DNA of 64,000 bases from Adiantum capillus-veneris. Lineage: Eukaryota; Streptophyta; Polypodiopsida; Polypodiales; Pteridaceae. Both the position numbers and the translations under genes were made by a program. Where the stretch lies: assembly GCA_014529385.2 (NCBI GenBank), contig CM043942.1:59325184-59389183 (forward strand), given 5' to 3'. Of this stretch, positions 1-11,500 are shown piece by piece (position 1 is the stretch's first letter; every line of letters begins with the position of its first letter). The notes beneath the pieces were generated by a model, which worked only from the letters and a program-made list of their open reading frames with translations, did not search any database and was not told the DNA's origin.

Positions 1-315
1 CTATTTAATACTAGAGTAGTTGGTGTATTGGTCCCCTTGATTGAAGAATTTCCAAACCCCAAAAAGTAATTTGCAAAGAGAACATGTTTGGACAGTCTCT
101 GATCCCATTAAGGAGCTCAAAGGTAGAACATGCATTTCATACCATTTAGCTTTTTCAGCAATTGCCTTCTCTTTGGAAGCAGCATGCTGATACTTGACTA
201 AGCCAGCAATTAAAAACTCTAATGGTTGATGTTCTACTCCATCAATTAATTTACCAAATTGGATAGAACTCCAACCACTAGATGTAAGACTTGTGTGTGT
301 TGTACTATGATACAA
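1..315 (-). pseudogene. fragment of unidentified gene, runs off window
   Basis: Open frame on the minus strand continuing past the left window edge (about 104 codons visible). I do not recognise the protein. It contains a run of Ala, Lys and Glu codons and a Cys-rich stretch (CSLCKLL). It lies directly downstream of the frame at 305-967 but one frame off, so it is either the next exon or the same exon after a frameshift. No GT-AG intron of normal plant length separates the two: the only candidate is about 45 nt. Together with the upstream exons it probably belonged to one gene. Confidence 0.35.
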
Positions 316-967
316 ACAACAACACGAATTGTAGATCTATTCTCACTGCAGAGAAATCAATGCCTTCCAAATTCTTTCCAACGCACTTGATTGTCCATGG
401 TAAACTAAATTGAAAACTATAAGTGCCATTATTTTGTGCAATGATCCACTACACATATCCCCTAGTGATCTCAGGAATTGGCTCTTTCTCCTTTGCTTTT
501 TGTATCAGGAGATTTAGCCATTGCGTACAACTCATGCAGAGAGATTTGTAGATCTCATCCGTAATTTTATAATGAGACTTACATTCATCCCATAAAGTAA
601 TTGCTATTGCTGATGGATCTAGCTCTTTAAATGCCATCAACATTTGAGGTTCAAAAACCCTGGTCTGCTTTAAGTTCGTTACGCGTGCAGTGAGGTCGAG
701 CATGCCTGCTTGATGTGGTTGCTTCACTAAGCAGATCTTCTCTTCTATCAGCTCATGTTGTAGTAACTTGACATCATTATCTTCTAAACCTTTTAGGCAT
801 CTAAATGTTTTTATGCTTGGTTGTCGCCCAAGAGTAGCTGATGTATGATGCTTCTCTAAGATGTTTATCCATTGATCATAGATTTCATCATTATACATGA
901 CCATGTGTGCTTCTTTGCTGGAAAATGATTTATGGTTGAACGTGGTGTTTTCCACATTTACCGAGGC
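305..967 (-). pseudogene. unidentified gene relic, downstream exon
   Basis: Minus-strand exon following a clean intron. The acceptor AG is at 969-968 and the frame then reads about 172 codons to a TAG at 449-451. The same frame continues for another 47 codons beyond that TAG to a second TAG at 305-307. The part after the first stop still looks like protein (it includes FSLPWTIKCVGKN), so the first stop may be a recent nonsense change or mark the true end. The product is unknown. It is moderately charged, with no signal peptide, transmembrane segment or motif that I can name. Confidence 0.4.
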
Positions 968-1046
968 CTTCAAAATAATGAAAAGAAAATTAACTTTATT
1001 TCAAGAAATATTTGTAACAAAGCAAGCATAGGAAAATGGAACTTAC

Positions 1047-1157
1047 ATCCCAAGGTGCTCGACTCGGATGACCGACAGGAACTCCTGCCTTGGATTTTGT
1101 TCGTTTAGAATATGCAAGCCATTGACTACGACCATGCTTCAAGACATCCATGTAAAG
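1047..1157 (-). pseudogene. unidentified gene relic, 37-codon internal exon
   Basis: Too short to appear as a long open frame, but well supported as an exon. On the minus strand it begins after an AG at 1159-1158 and ends at a consensus donor GTAAGT starting at 1046. It is exactly 111 nt, open throughout in the frame that joins the next exon at phase 0. The translation includes HGRSQWLAYSKRTKSK and GHPSRAPWD. The following intron is 968-1046 (79 nt). The preceding intron (about 1158-1217) would be only 60 nt with a weak GTTGTT donor, so that boundary is less certain. Confidence 0.45.
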
Positions 1158-1217
1158 CTAGTGCTTGATTACTATCATTCTCTACATGTTCTCCATTTTG
1201 GATATTCAAACAACAAC

Positions 1218-2318
1218 CTCTTTGGGAGCATCTACCAATATCGTTGCAGTTCTAAACTTGTAGAACTCTTTTCTCAAAGCATACTTAGTGATGTTGTTAT
1301 GAAAAAAAGCTCTAGCTACTATATTGGAATGCTGACTAGATAGAGTCCAGTAGTGGTATGTTGATAGCTTGTCTCCATGCACTTCAACTATTTGTAAAGG
1401 CATTTTTGTAATTATGTTCTATGGCATCAGGTCTGCTGCATTGGAGACTGGTCTAGAGTGCCCTGCACATTGCTTCAAGAGGTATTTCACATAAATATCT
1501 GACAATGGTTTGCATTTATAGCCATCTAGTGCAAGGTTGCATTGCTCAACTGGGATCAATTGGGTGAATTGTATAACAAATTTAAAATAGTGTTTGATTC
1601 CAGCATATCCATCTGGCCCACTCTTAGAAGTTTTGGCAACCTCTTTATCAAGATCTTTTTCTTTGGGCTGTATAATAGAGTCCAACACAGCCAAGGATGC
1701 TGAGTCCACAACCACTACCACTAAGGGGTTTTCAACTGCTAGGGTTGAAAACCCAAGTCCACTAGAATCTCCTGCTTCTTGAGTTTGTAAGGGTATAATT
1801 TAAAGTTTTTCTTTGGCCACATTTCTACTATTGTCTCCAAGTGAGGGATTCTGACTCTTCTTGAGAGTCTTAGCTTGACTTGCTTTACCTGTGTCTTCAT
1901 TCTTTTGGTTCTTATTCTTCTTTGTGTTGATTAGTTTACCGAAATATTGATCGTCTTTCTTAAATCCCTCAATATATAAGTATATGAAGTTCTCACTTGG
2001 AGTTTCGTTTTGAAGCTCACCCACCCTGCTTTTGTCATTGTCACTCCGTCATAATCAACCTTCACCAGTCACCATTGAGTAGTTTTACTCCAAGGCATGG
2101 AGACATTTCAAGATCTGAACAATCTTTCTTTATATCCTTAACATACCAGAGTCTTTGAAGGGCAATTTATCTTTATCTTGAAAGAACAAGTGGAATTTCT
2201 CATCACTTCCACCATTTGGCAAGTAAAAACCTAGATACCAAGAACTTGGTGTTGATCCTGTTGCATCAACTGACTTTGACATTCTCTTTTGAGACATTTT
2301 TTGTAAAAAGAATGACAT
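1218..2318 (-). pseudogene. unidentified gene relic, upstream exons with in-frame stops
   Basis: The open stretches 2318-2130, 2024-1800, 1721-1419 and 1403-1218 are all in one minus-strand frame. They are separated by single stops at 1800-1802 (TAA) and 1419-1421 (TAG), and by several stops between 2132 and 2025. A GTATGT donor near 2145 and an AG followed by GGTGGG near 2031 could remove that last cluster as a short intron. The 2024-1800 part is lysine-rich and linker-like. The 1721-1218 part is more globular (it includes GYAGIKHYFKFVIQFTQL). I do not recognise the family. Frame preservation across stops suggests a recently decayed gene, or a gene with an unusual exon structure. Confidence 0.4.
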
Positions 2319-2329
2319 ATATTAGACAA

Positions 2330-5300
2330 GATGGATATTAATACATCCATATGGACCTAGGGCCATAGAGTCCCCTCTATGTTAAACCATGTGGTCCTAG
2401 GTCCAAAGGGTGCCAACAAAATGGTTCTACAAGCGTACCTAGGCCACCTTATGGTACTAGGATCACATGTTCTCTTATGACACTGGAGGCACCTTGTGGC
2501 CCTAGGGCCATAGGGGTCCAAAGTACTTGAATGGCCTATATGCTCCTTTAGATCCTCTACACAAACACCCTATGACCCAAGGTCCATGGGATACCCTCTA
2601 ATCAAATCTAAGTTCTTATGTCCATGGAATCTATCTGGGTGCACTTGAGTGGTCACAATTCCTTTAGAGTTTCTACAATGGCCACAAGGTGCAATCTAAT
2701 CTAATGAGAGTTTATGTATACATGGTTCTCATCTAGGTGTCAGTTAGTGGCATAAATGTCCCCTTTTGAGCTTCTACATTATCACATTGTAAACTACCTC
2801 ATATTCTCTAACCATGCCCGATCCTTGCACACCTTGGTCTAGAGGTGCACGGAGGTCAGGACCACCGGGTTATAATCCTGTCTTTATAGGTCAATGCCTA
2901 TATTCATGGGTGTCACGTAAGTGCACCCCCATGTCTACATGACAATGCATGTAGTGGGAAAAACCCCTTTGCCTTCTGGTTGATTTCTAAGGTGTGACCT
3001 CTTTTCTAAGCTTGGACTACTTAATCTATAGTATTTGGGCCCTAGGTCCATAGGGTTCCCTCTAATCAAATCAAAGTTCATATGTTCATGGTGCTCATTT
3101 GGGTGCACTTGAGTGGCCTAAATACCCTTTAGAGATTCCACATTGGCATCTTATGGACCTAGGGCATCAGGGTGCACTCTAATCTAATGAACCCCTTTGC
3201 CTTCGGGTTTCTTTCTAAGATGTGTCCTCTTTTGTAAGCCTAGACATACTAATCTATAGTCACTGGGTCCTAAGTCCATAGGATGCCCTCTAGTCTAATT
3301 AGAGTTCCTAAGGCCACATGGTGCTCTTTATGATGGTGGATAATAACCCCATGGCCTTAAGGCCATAGGATGCTCTTTGTGTTAGCAAGAAACCCTATGG
3401 CCCTAAGGCCATAGGATGCTCTCTGTGATGGCTAGAAGCCCCAACCATCACATAGAGCATCCACGGACTTAGGGCCATAGGGTCTCTAACCATCACAAAG
3501 AGATTTACATAGCCCTTAGGCCACATGGTGCTATTTTTCCTAGATAGAAACACTATGGCCACACAGTGGTATTTTTGTTAGCTAGAACCTCTCCCTATGG
3601 TCCTAAGGCCATAGGGTTCTCTTTTTGTTAGCTAGAAACCCTATGAACCTAAGGTCACAGGGTGCCCTAAGGCCATAGGGTGCTATTTTTTATGGTTAGA
3701 AATCATTGTGCCTTAAAGAAATAGGGTGCTCTTTGTGATAGCTAGTAGCCCTATGGCCCTAAGGTCACATATAGCTCTTTGTTTAAGCTAGAAGCCCTTT
3801 GGACCTAATGCCAAATGGCGCTCTTTGTGATGGATAGAAACTCTATGGCCCTAAGGCCACAGGGTTCTCTTTGTGTAAGTTGGAAAACCTATGTCCCAAA
3901 GGCCACATGGTGTACTTTGTGATGGCTAGAAACCCTATGGCTCTAAGGCCACATTTTGCTCTTTTTGTTAGCTAGAAACTATGGCCATAAGGCCACAATG
4001 TGCTCTTTGTGTTAGCTAGAAACCCTATTGTCCTAACACTTCCATATTTTGGTTTTTTTAATATCTAAAAACCCTCTCGTCCTAAGTCCATAGTGTGCTC
4101 TTTGTGGTGGCTAGAGACCCTATGACCCTAAGGCCACAAGTTCCTCTTTGTGATGGCTAAGGCCATCGGGTTTCTAGCTTGCACAAAGAGCTCCCTTCAT
4201 CCTTAGGGCCATAGGGTTACTAACCATCACAAAGAGCACCGTGTGTCCTTACATCCATAGGATTTCTATCAATCACAAAGAGCACCATATGGTGCTAGAA
4301 ACCCTATGTCCCTAAGTCCATAGGGTGCTCTTTGTGATAGATAATAACCCTATGTCCCTAAGTCCACAAGAGCACAAAGATGTAACTAACCACCACAAAG
4401 AGCACCCTGTGGCCTTAACGCCAAAGGATGCCCTAAGGCCATAGTGTGCTCTTTGTGGTCGTTATTAACCTCTTTGTGCTATTGTGGCCTTAGAGCCATA
4501 GGTTTTCTAACCATCACAAAGAGAACCCTATGGTCCTAAGGCCATAGTGCGCTCTTTGTGACTTCTAGAAATCCTATGGCCCTAAGACCATACAATGCTC
4601 TTTGTGATGGCTAGTAACCCTATGGCCTCATGGACATAGGGAGCTCTTTGTGTAAGCTAGAAACCCTATGGCCTTAATTCTATAGGGATCTTTTTGTGTA
4701 AGCTAAGAACCCTATGGGAAAAATTGTTCTATTTTTTGTTAGATACAAACACTATGGATTAAGGCCACATGGTGGTCATTTTGTTAGCTAGAAACCCTAT
4801 GGCCCTAAGGCCACATGGTGCTCTTTGTGTTATCTAGAAACTCTATGACCCTAAGGCCACAAGGTTCTCTTTGTGTAAGTTAAAAACCCTATGTTCCAAA
4901 GGCCACATGGTGTACTTTGTGATGGCTATAGACCCTATGGCCCTAAGCCCACATGCTGCTCTTTTTGTTACCTAGAAACCCTATGTCCCTAACACCACAG
5001 GGTGAGTTCTTTTATACCTAAAAACCCTCTGGTCCTAACACCACATGGTGCTCTTTGTGTAGGCTAGAAACCCTATGGCCCTAAGGCCATAGAGTGCTCT
5101 TTGTGATGGCTAGAGACCCTATGGACCTAAGGTCACATAGAGGTCTTTGTTTAAGCTAGAAGCCCTATGGCCCTATTGCCACATGGTCCTCTTTGTGATG
5201 TCTAGAAACTCTATGGCCCTTAGGCCACAGAGTTATCTTTGTCTAAGGTAGAAACCCTATGTCCCAAAGGCCACATGGTGCACTTTGTGATGGCTAGAAA

Positions 5301-5693
5301 TCCTATGGTCCTAAGGCCACAGGGTGCTCTTTTTGCTAGCTAGAAACACTATGTCCATAAGGCCAGAAGGTGCTCTTTATGTTAGCTAGAAACCCTATGG
5401 TCCTAACACCACCACAGGGTGATTTTTTTAATAGCTAAAAACACTTTGGTCCTAAGTCCATAGGGTGCTCTTTGTGTAACCTAGAAACCCTATGGCCTTA
5501 GGGCCATATTAGGGTGCTCTTTGTGATGGCTAGACCCTATGGCCCTAAGGTCACAGTGTCCTCTTTGTGATGGCTAAGTCCATAGGGTTTCTAACTTAAA
5601 CAAAGAGCTCCTATGGCTAAGTCCATAGGGTTACTAGCCATAACAAAGATCACCCTGTGGCCTTACAACACCATATGTCCCTAGAAACCCTAT
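2330..5693. repeat. tandem array S1, palindromic-core repeat (left block)
   Basis: Degenerate tandem repeat with a unit of about 46 bp: a spacer like CTCTTTGTGATGGCTAGAAA followed by a near-perfect palindrome centred on GGCC-TTAA-GGCC with CCCTAT/ATAGGG arms. The first kilobase (to about 3330) has longer, more diverged spacers with core variants such as CCTAGGTCCATAGGG. From about 3330 the 46-bp period is clear. Spacers occur in both orientations: runs reading CATCACAAAGAG at about 3430-3500, 4160-4290, 4380-4420 and 5570-5660 are inverted relative to the rest. There is no coding potential. The array is cut at 5693 by the copia element and resumes at 24262. Confidence 0.9.
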
Positions 5694-5801
5694 TGTTGGA
5701 GCTATATATGGCTCACTCTACTCAACTTGGTCTCACCTATATATTTGTATCTTGTCCTCAATATGAATCAGTCTTTGGGAGCGTATATGATGTGTCTCTT
5801 T

Positions 5802-5849
<48 letters not shown>

Positions 5850-5868
5850 TTCTCTCTACATCTCAACA
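5694..5868 (+). repeat. copia 5' LTR
   Basis: 175 bp, TG...CA termini, containing a (CT)n tract at about 5813-5846 near its end. It differs from the 3' copy at 24117-24261 mainly by the CT tract length and a handful of substitutions. Confidence 0.92.
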
Positions 5869-5880
5869 TGGTATCAGAGC
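5869..5880 (+). promoter_or_regulatory. copia primer-binding site
   Basis: TGGTATCAGAGC directly follows the 5' LTR. It is complementary to the 3' end of plant initiator Met-tRNA and would prime minus-strand synthesis. Confidence 0.9.
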
Positions 5881-6600
5881 GGTAATGATCACGCGCCGAT
5901 TCAATTCATGGTGACAAAACAGTATGTGTATGCGATTCGCATGTAAGATTCAAAATTGCTACAAATTTTATTTTTGAGCGTTGATTCTTGTTAATTGTGG
6001 TTGTTTTGTGTTAAGAAGAATATGATTAGTGTTTTGTGTGGTGTTTATTGCTAATCAATCTAATCGTTGATTATGTTTTCTTGTTGATGACACCTTGAAA
6101 TTCATCTCAATTTTTGAGGGTCTTTTGCTCAAAATTTGGAGAAACGGGAAAAGCGCAATGGCTCTTTACATCCAAAACTTGTTCGTCTCCTCGAGCTCTT
6201 CGATTTGAGTTCTAGGTTTGCGTCAATCGGATTTCGTAGCAAAAAGTTATGTTGTTTTTACTGCAATTGAGCTTGAAACGGCTTTCTTGTCGTACTTCTT
6301 TGTTAGGCGTCCACGATCGTTTTTCTAATTTTTGCGTTAACTTTTTCGAGAAAATTTAGCTTTTTTCTATTCGTATTGTGGCCGTCAATCTTGCGTCTCA
6401 CGCCACTCTATTTTGAGTACTCTTTTATAATTAACGTCTCCTTTACCTTGCCTTTACCCTGTCTCTCACATCTTTGGATGTCCCTTGAGCATCCTTCTTG
6501 AGTGTATCGTTGACAGAACGGAGTCCTCATATTTCTCTCATTCTCAATTGCGGCCTTCACCATATATGGTGCGCAATTTCTACGATCTTATCTTATATGT
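5881..6600 (+). other. copia untranslated leader (first part)
   Basis: Non-coding leader between primer-binding site and gag. It is interrupted at 6600 by element A1 and resumes at about 18181 just before the gag start at 18201. It is T-rich, with no open frame of note. Confidence 0.75.
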
Positions 6601-7740
6601 TGTCAGGAGTTTTTTGGAGCAAGGGATTGCGCATATGTACATACCCATGCATGGTGCATCGAATAAAGGATTGCCCATTTTCCATAGCCAGGTGGTTACA
6701 TGGGGCCCACATGTGTACAGGTAGGACTGTATGTACATAGTGCATCGATTTTCATTGTTACCAGTACCAGTGTGTTTTTTCTATAATAATGAGGAGTTGG
6801 TAGCGCGTAAAACTTCTCGAGGAAGCTATCGGTGGGCCGACGGCATGAGGTAAGCTAGTGCGTCAGATGGCATCTAGTGGCGTCAGGAGGGCGAATGGGG
6901 TCAATACTTGCACGCAGAGAAGTACGGACACAACGTGGGTGTTTGCTTGTGAGAATTATGCAGAAAGGTCATCATGAGGACCTTTTTTTGGGGCCACTTC
7001 ACGTGGTTGTGGGATGCATTATTGGGGAAAGCTGAGTGCCAGGTGTGCGGATGATGCAAAAAAGGTGACAACTATGCACTGCGAGGTCAGTTTTTGGCTT
7101 GTTCGGGGTCCGTTTGAGGTCATCTAAAAGGCCAAGGGTGCCCAACTAGTAAAGCTAAGTGTGGGAACTGAAAAAAAATAGAGAGAAGACCAGAAAAAAC
7201 GTGGAGAAGAGAGGAGGAACAGCCGCAGGTGTGTTTTTGGGGTTTTTGGAGCCTGTTTTGGTCGTAAACTGCTCATCCGATGTCGGATTTGAGCACTTTG
7301 ACATTGTAAGCTGGGGTTTTGGGCCGTTCCGGACGCGATGGTGCTATCCAGTTTGCCAAATTCCTCACTCTTTTTTTGTTGTTTTTGCTGTGTAAGTTTC
7401 TCCTATGAGCGAAGCCTCTGCTCCAATTTGTGATTGTATCTGGTATCTTTTACCCATATTGTGTGAGCTATTTGCCCCATTGGTGTTGGCCCAAGCTCAA
7501 TTGTATCTAAAAATCATAAATTCTCCTCTTTTGAGCTGAGTTTCTTGGGTGTGTGTATGTGTGTGTCTGTATGGAGTGGGCAAGTGGATAGTCTCTCTCC
7601 TCTCACTCCAGAGGTGTGTTCCCTATCTCGGCCAGGTGCGTTGTATAAGCCGAGTGGTGCCCCATAGTGTGTGTGTATCTTTCCAAGAGTGTGTGTCGGG
7701 TCGTTATAGAGGCGTTCTGTGTGTTTCCATCCCGCTCACA
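6601..7740 (+). repeat. A1 5' LTR
   Basis: 1140 bp, starts TGTCAGGAGTTTTTTGG and ends CCCGCTCACA. It contains a short (GT)n tract near 7549-7568. Open frames inside it are shadows that recur in every LTR copy of this family. Confidence 0.9.
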
Positions 7741-9811
7741 TTCTTTTGGCACCCCCACGGAGGATCTTCTTCGAGTACCTTCTGCTTCGAGCTTCAAGCT
7801 TCGAGTTTCGGGATTACAGGTTGCAGGGTGCAGATTGGAGATTTCAGGTTACAGGTTACAGGTTACAGGGACAGGTACAGGTAGAGGTGATTCACACAGG
7901 TCCAGGTAGCTGGAGTACGGTGATATACTAGCAGTGGTGTCACTTGCAGCTGTTGTGGGTATGCATCATTTGGCGTCTGTTTGAGCGCATTGTCTGTTGG
8001 ATTGTACGTTACTTGTGGAAACTGCCATGGTACGCCTTTGTGGAGCCATATATGGTTTTATTTGGCAGTCCCAACCATTTCTGAGACTTGGTTTGGAAGA
8101 TAGTCATTTCTGAGACTTGACTATACGCGATTTGCATTAGCCTTTGTGTGAGGGTCGATAGCGTGAGGTTTTTATTGAGCTGGGGGATTCTCAAATGTGG
8201 AGATCCTTTCGGTGATACAGGTAGCTGGAGCACCCTTTTCGTGACCTCGCCATAGGCTATGTACTAGTGAGTCCTATTTGATGCTCGGGTTCTATTGTTG
8301 ACAGTTTATGCATACATAGACAGTCTATATTTTAGGTTCACACTGCTCTACTTCTGGGGAAACTCTGCCAAAATTTTTCCAAATTGTGATGGCTGGTTTT
8401 TTGGTCTTTTGAGCCATTTATGATGTTATGCTGCTGAAATTTTGGCAAAATCAGAGGATAAGTCAGGTGTGCTTTCTTGGGAGCTGCATGGTGGGATTTA
8501 ATGGATGATCAAAATGGCCCTCAATTCACTCCTTTTCATTTAACTCAAAGAATCCAGATTAATGTTCATGTGTCCAGAAAGATCTTTTTCCAGCAGCGCC
8601 TAGTCTTTATGTTCGGGCCAAGAAGATTAAGATAGATACTCGAATGTCCTTTGCCTATTGTATTCCGATGATCAACTATGAAAACTCATTTGATGTGCAT
8701 GTGTTTGTCCTTATCTAAAGTTGAGCTCCACTAAAGTTAATTTCTGGGATTGAGTCAGTCAAAAGTTTTTGGGGTTTTGGTGCCCCCACGGAGAATCTTC
8801 TTCGAGTACCTTCTGCTTCGAGCTTCAAGCTTCGAGATTCAGGGCTACAGGTTACAGGTTACAGGTTACAGGTACAGATGATTCACACAGGTAGAGGTAG
8901 CTGGAGTAGAATGATATACTAGCAGTGGTGTCACTTGCAGCTGTTGTGGGTATGGATCATTTGGTGCCTGTTTGAGCGCATTGTCTATTGGATTGTACGT
9001 TACTTATGGAAACTGCCATTGTACGTCTTTGTGGAGCCATATTTGGTTTTATTTGGAAGTCCCAGCCATTTCTGAGACTTGGTGTGAAAGATAGTCATTT
9101 CTGAGACTTGACTATACACGATTTGCATTAGCCTTTGTGTGAGGGTCGATAGCGTGAGGTTTTTATTGAGCTAGGGGATTCTCAAATGTGGAGATCCTTT
9201 CGGTGATACAGGTAACTGGAGAACCCTTTTGGTGACCTCGGCATAGGCTATGTACTAGTGATTCCTACTTGATGCTCGGGTTCTATTGTTGACAGTTTAT
9301 GCATACATATACAATCTATATTTTGGGTTCTCACTGCTCTACTTATGGGGAAACTCTGTCAAAATTTTTTCAAGTTATGATGGCTGGTCTTTTAGTCTTT
9401 TAAGGAATTTATGATGTTATGCTGCTGAAATTTTGGCAAAACCAGAGGATAAGACAGGTGTGCTTTCTTGGGAGCTGCATGGTTGACTTTAATGGATGAT
9501 CAAAATGGCCCTCAATTCACTCCTTTTCATTTAACTCAGAGAATCCAGATAAATGTTCATGTGTCCAGGAAGATTTTGTTCCAGTAGCGCATAATCTTTA
9601 TGTTCGAGACAAGAAGATTAAGGGAGATACTGGAATGTCCTTTGCTTGTTGTAATTCCGATGATCAACTATGAAAACTCATTTGATGTGCATATGTTTGT
9701 CCTTATCTAAAGCTGAGCTCCATTGAAGTTTCTGGGGATTGGGTAGTGAAAAGTTTTGGGTTCTTGCACGTGTGTTGGAAGAGGTTCTTAAAGCATTAAA
9801 CTTGGGTAGCC
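7741..9811 (+). other. A1 leader, duplicated in tandem
   Basis: Two copies of the roughly 1-kb leader: about 7741-8771 and 8772-9811. Each begins with the PBS block, followed by a CTTCGAG-type and a TTACAGG-type short repeat. The first copy ends in AAAAGTTTTT and jumps straight back to the PBS block instead of entering gag. A2 and A3 have only one leader copy. No coding function is seen. Confidence 0.75.
7747..7766 (+). promoter_or_regulatory. A1 primer-binding site
   Basis: TGGCACCCCCACGG followed by AGGATC, six bases after the LTR. The same motif (TGGNGCCCCCAC) follows the 5' LTR of A2, A3, C and D, so it is the priming site of this whole group. The matching tRNA is not identified here. 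Confidence 0.7.
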
Positions 9812-10333
9812 ATGGCTTTCTCTTATCCGGAATTTCATGGAGGAAGTGGTGAAGATGCGGAAGACTTTCTGGAGCAAGTCGAGGTGGCATGCATAAGCAA
9901 CAATATGTGGGATGAGGAGAATATTTTGAGGCTATTTGGATTGCTTTTGAAAGATGAGGCCCGTGTTTGGTTCATGGATTTGGAAGCTAAAGAAGCAGTG
10001 GATTCTTCTTATGGTTTGAGTCTTGACAAGTTTATAGACTCTTTTTTAGAGCGTTTCCAGGTTTTTGAAGATGCAAATGCACTATGGAATGAGCTCAATG
10101 CTCTTAAGCAAGGTTCTTGTCAAGGTGTTGATGCCTATGTACAAGGTTTTACAGATTTATGGACTCGTTGGTGTGTTGCTCTTAAGGATGAGACCCCCCC
10201 TTGTTCATTGAAGAAAAGTTCTTTTGTTGATGGTTTGTCACCTTGGTTGCGGTTTGAGGTTGAGTTGAAGAGGCCCAAGTCTTTTGAAGATGCAGTATGC
10301 ATTGCAAAGCACAAGGAATGGAAGTTTAAGCGT
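9812..10333 (+). pseudogene. A1 gag, 5' part (split by A2)
   Basis: Retrotransposon capsid-type protein, starting at the ATG shared by A1, A2 and A3 (MAFSYPEFHG). It reads 174 codons before A2 interrupts it. The Retrotrans_gag features are present: ARVWF near residue 50, VDAYVQGF near 110 and ELKRPKSFEDA near 152. Beyond the first ten residues it is clearly different from the gag of A2 and A3, though homologous. Its continuation lies after A2 at 16034 in the same frame once one copy of the GCGT duplication is removed. Confidence 0.8.
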
Positions 10334-11474
10334 TGTCAGGAGTTTTTGGAGCAAGGTATTGCGCATATGTACATATACATGTATGGTGCATCGAATAAAG
10401 GATTGCCCATTTTCTAGAGCCAGGTGGTTATGTGCGGCCCACATGTGTACGGGTAGGACAGCATGTACATAGTGCATCGATTTTCACTATTACCAGTACC
10501 ACTGTGTTTTTCTACAATAATGAGGAGTTTATAGAGCGTAAAACTTCTCGAGGAAGCTATCCGCGGGCCGACGACGTGAGGTCAGCAGGTGCGTCAGATG
10601 GCATCTAGTGGCGTCAGGAGGGCGAACGGGGTCAATATTTGCACGTGGATGAATATGGACACAAAGTGGTGTTTTCTTGTGAGAGTTATGCAGAAAGGTC
10701 ATCATTAGGACCACTTTTTGGGGCCACTTCACGTGGTGGCGAGATGCATTATTGGAAAAAAGCTGAGTGCCAGGTGTGCGAATGATGCAAAAAGGTGACA
10801 ACTATGCACTGCGAGGTCAGTTTTTGGCCTGTTCGGGGTCCGTTTGAGGTCATCTAAAAGGCCAAGGGTGCCCAACTAAAAAATCTAAGTGTGGGAACTG
10901 AAAAAACAGAGAGAAGACCAGAAAAAACGTGGAGAAGAGAGGAGGAACAGCCGCAGGTGTGTTTTTGCTCATTTTGGAGCCTGTTTTGGTCGTAAACTGC
11001 TCATCCGAGGTCGGATTTGAGCACTTTGACATTGTAGACTGGGGTTTTGGGCCGTTCCGGACGCGATGGCGCTGTCCATTTTTCCAAATTCATCACTCTT
11101 TTCCTGCTGTTTTTCTGTGTAAGTCTCTCCTATGAGCGAAGTTTCTGCTCTAGTTTGTGATTGTATCTGGTATCTTTTACCCATATTGTGTGAGCTGTTT
11201 GCCCCATTGGTGTTGGCCTAAGCTCATTTGTATCTAAACATCAGAAGTTCTCCTCTTTTGAGCAGAGTTTTTGGGTGTGTGTGTGTGTGTGTGTGTGTGT
11301 CCGTGTGGAGTGGGCAAGTGGATAGTCTCTCTCCTCTCACTCCAGAGGTGTGTTCCCTGTCTCGGCCAGGTGTGTTGTCTAAGCCGAGTGGTGCCCCATA
11401 GTGTGTGTGTATCTTCCCAAGAGTGTGTGTCGGGTCGTTATAGAGGCGTTGTGTGTGTTTTCATCCCACTCACA
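10334..11474 (+). repeat. A2 5' LTR
   Basis: 1141 bp, starts TGTCAGGAG and ends CCCACTCACA, with a (GT)n tract at about 11275-11300. It shares with 14894-16029 the variants ATATACATG and TTCTAGAGCC that separate this pair from the A1 LTRs. Confidence 0.92.
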
Positions 11475-11480
11475 TTCTTT

Positions 11481-11500
11481 TGGCGCCCCCACGGAGGATC
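11481..11500 (+). promoter_or_regulatory. A2 primer-binding site
   Basis: TGGCGCCCCCACGGAGGATC, six bases after the LTR, at the same spacing as in A1 and A3. Confidence 0.75.

Noticed and set aside
3330-5690. Telomere-like CCCTAA/AAACCCT motifs in the S1 unit
   Set aside because: They occur once per 46-bp unit as part of the palindromic core; there is no run of CCCTAAA repeats.
2330-5693. CRISPR array
   Set aside because: Repeats are degenerate, spacers are themselves repeated and inverted, and the context is a plant nuclear genome.
5657-5914. 85-codon frame across the copia 5' LTR
   Set aside because: Spans the LTR, a CT microsatellite and the primer-binding site.
7549-7884. Open frames inside the family A LTRs and leaders (also 11271-11666, 15693-15998, 57100-57321)
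   Set aside because: They start in (GT)n tracts and recur in every copy as by-products of a non-coding repeat. They have no domain and are in the LTR, not the internal region.
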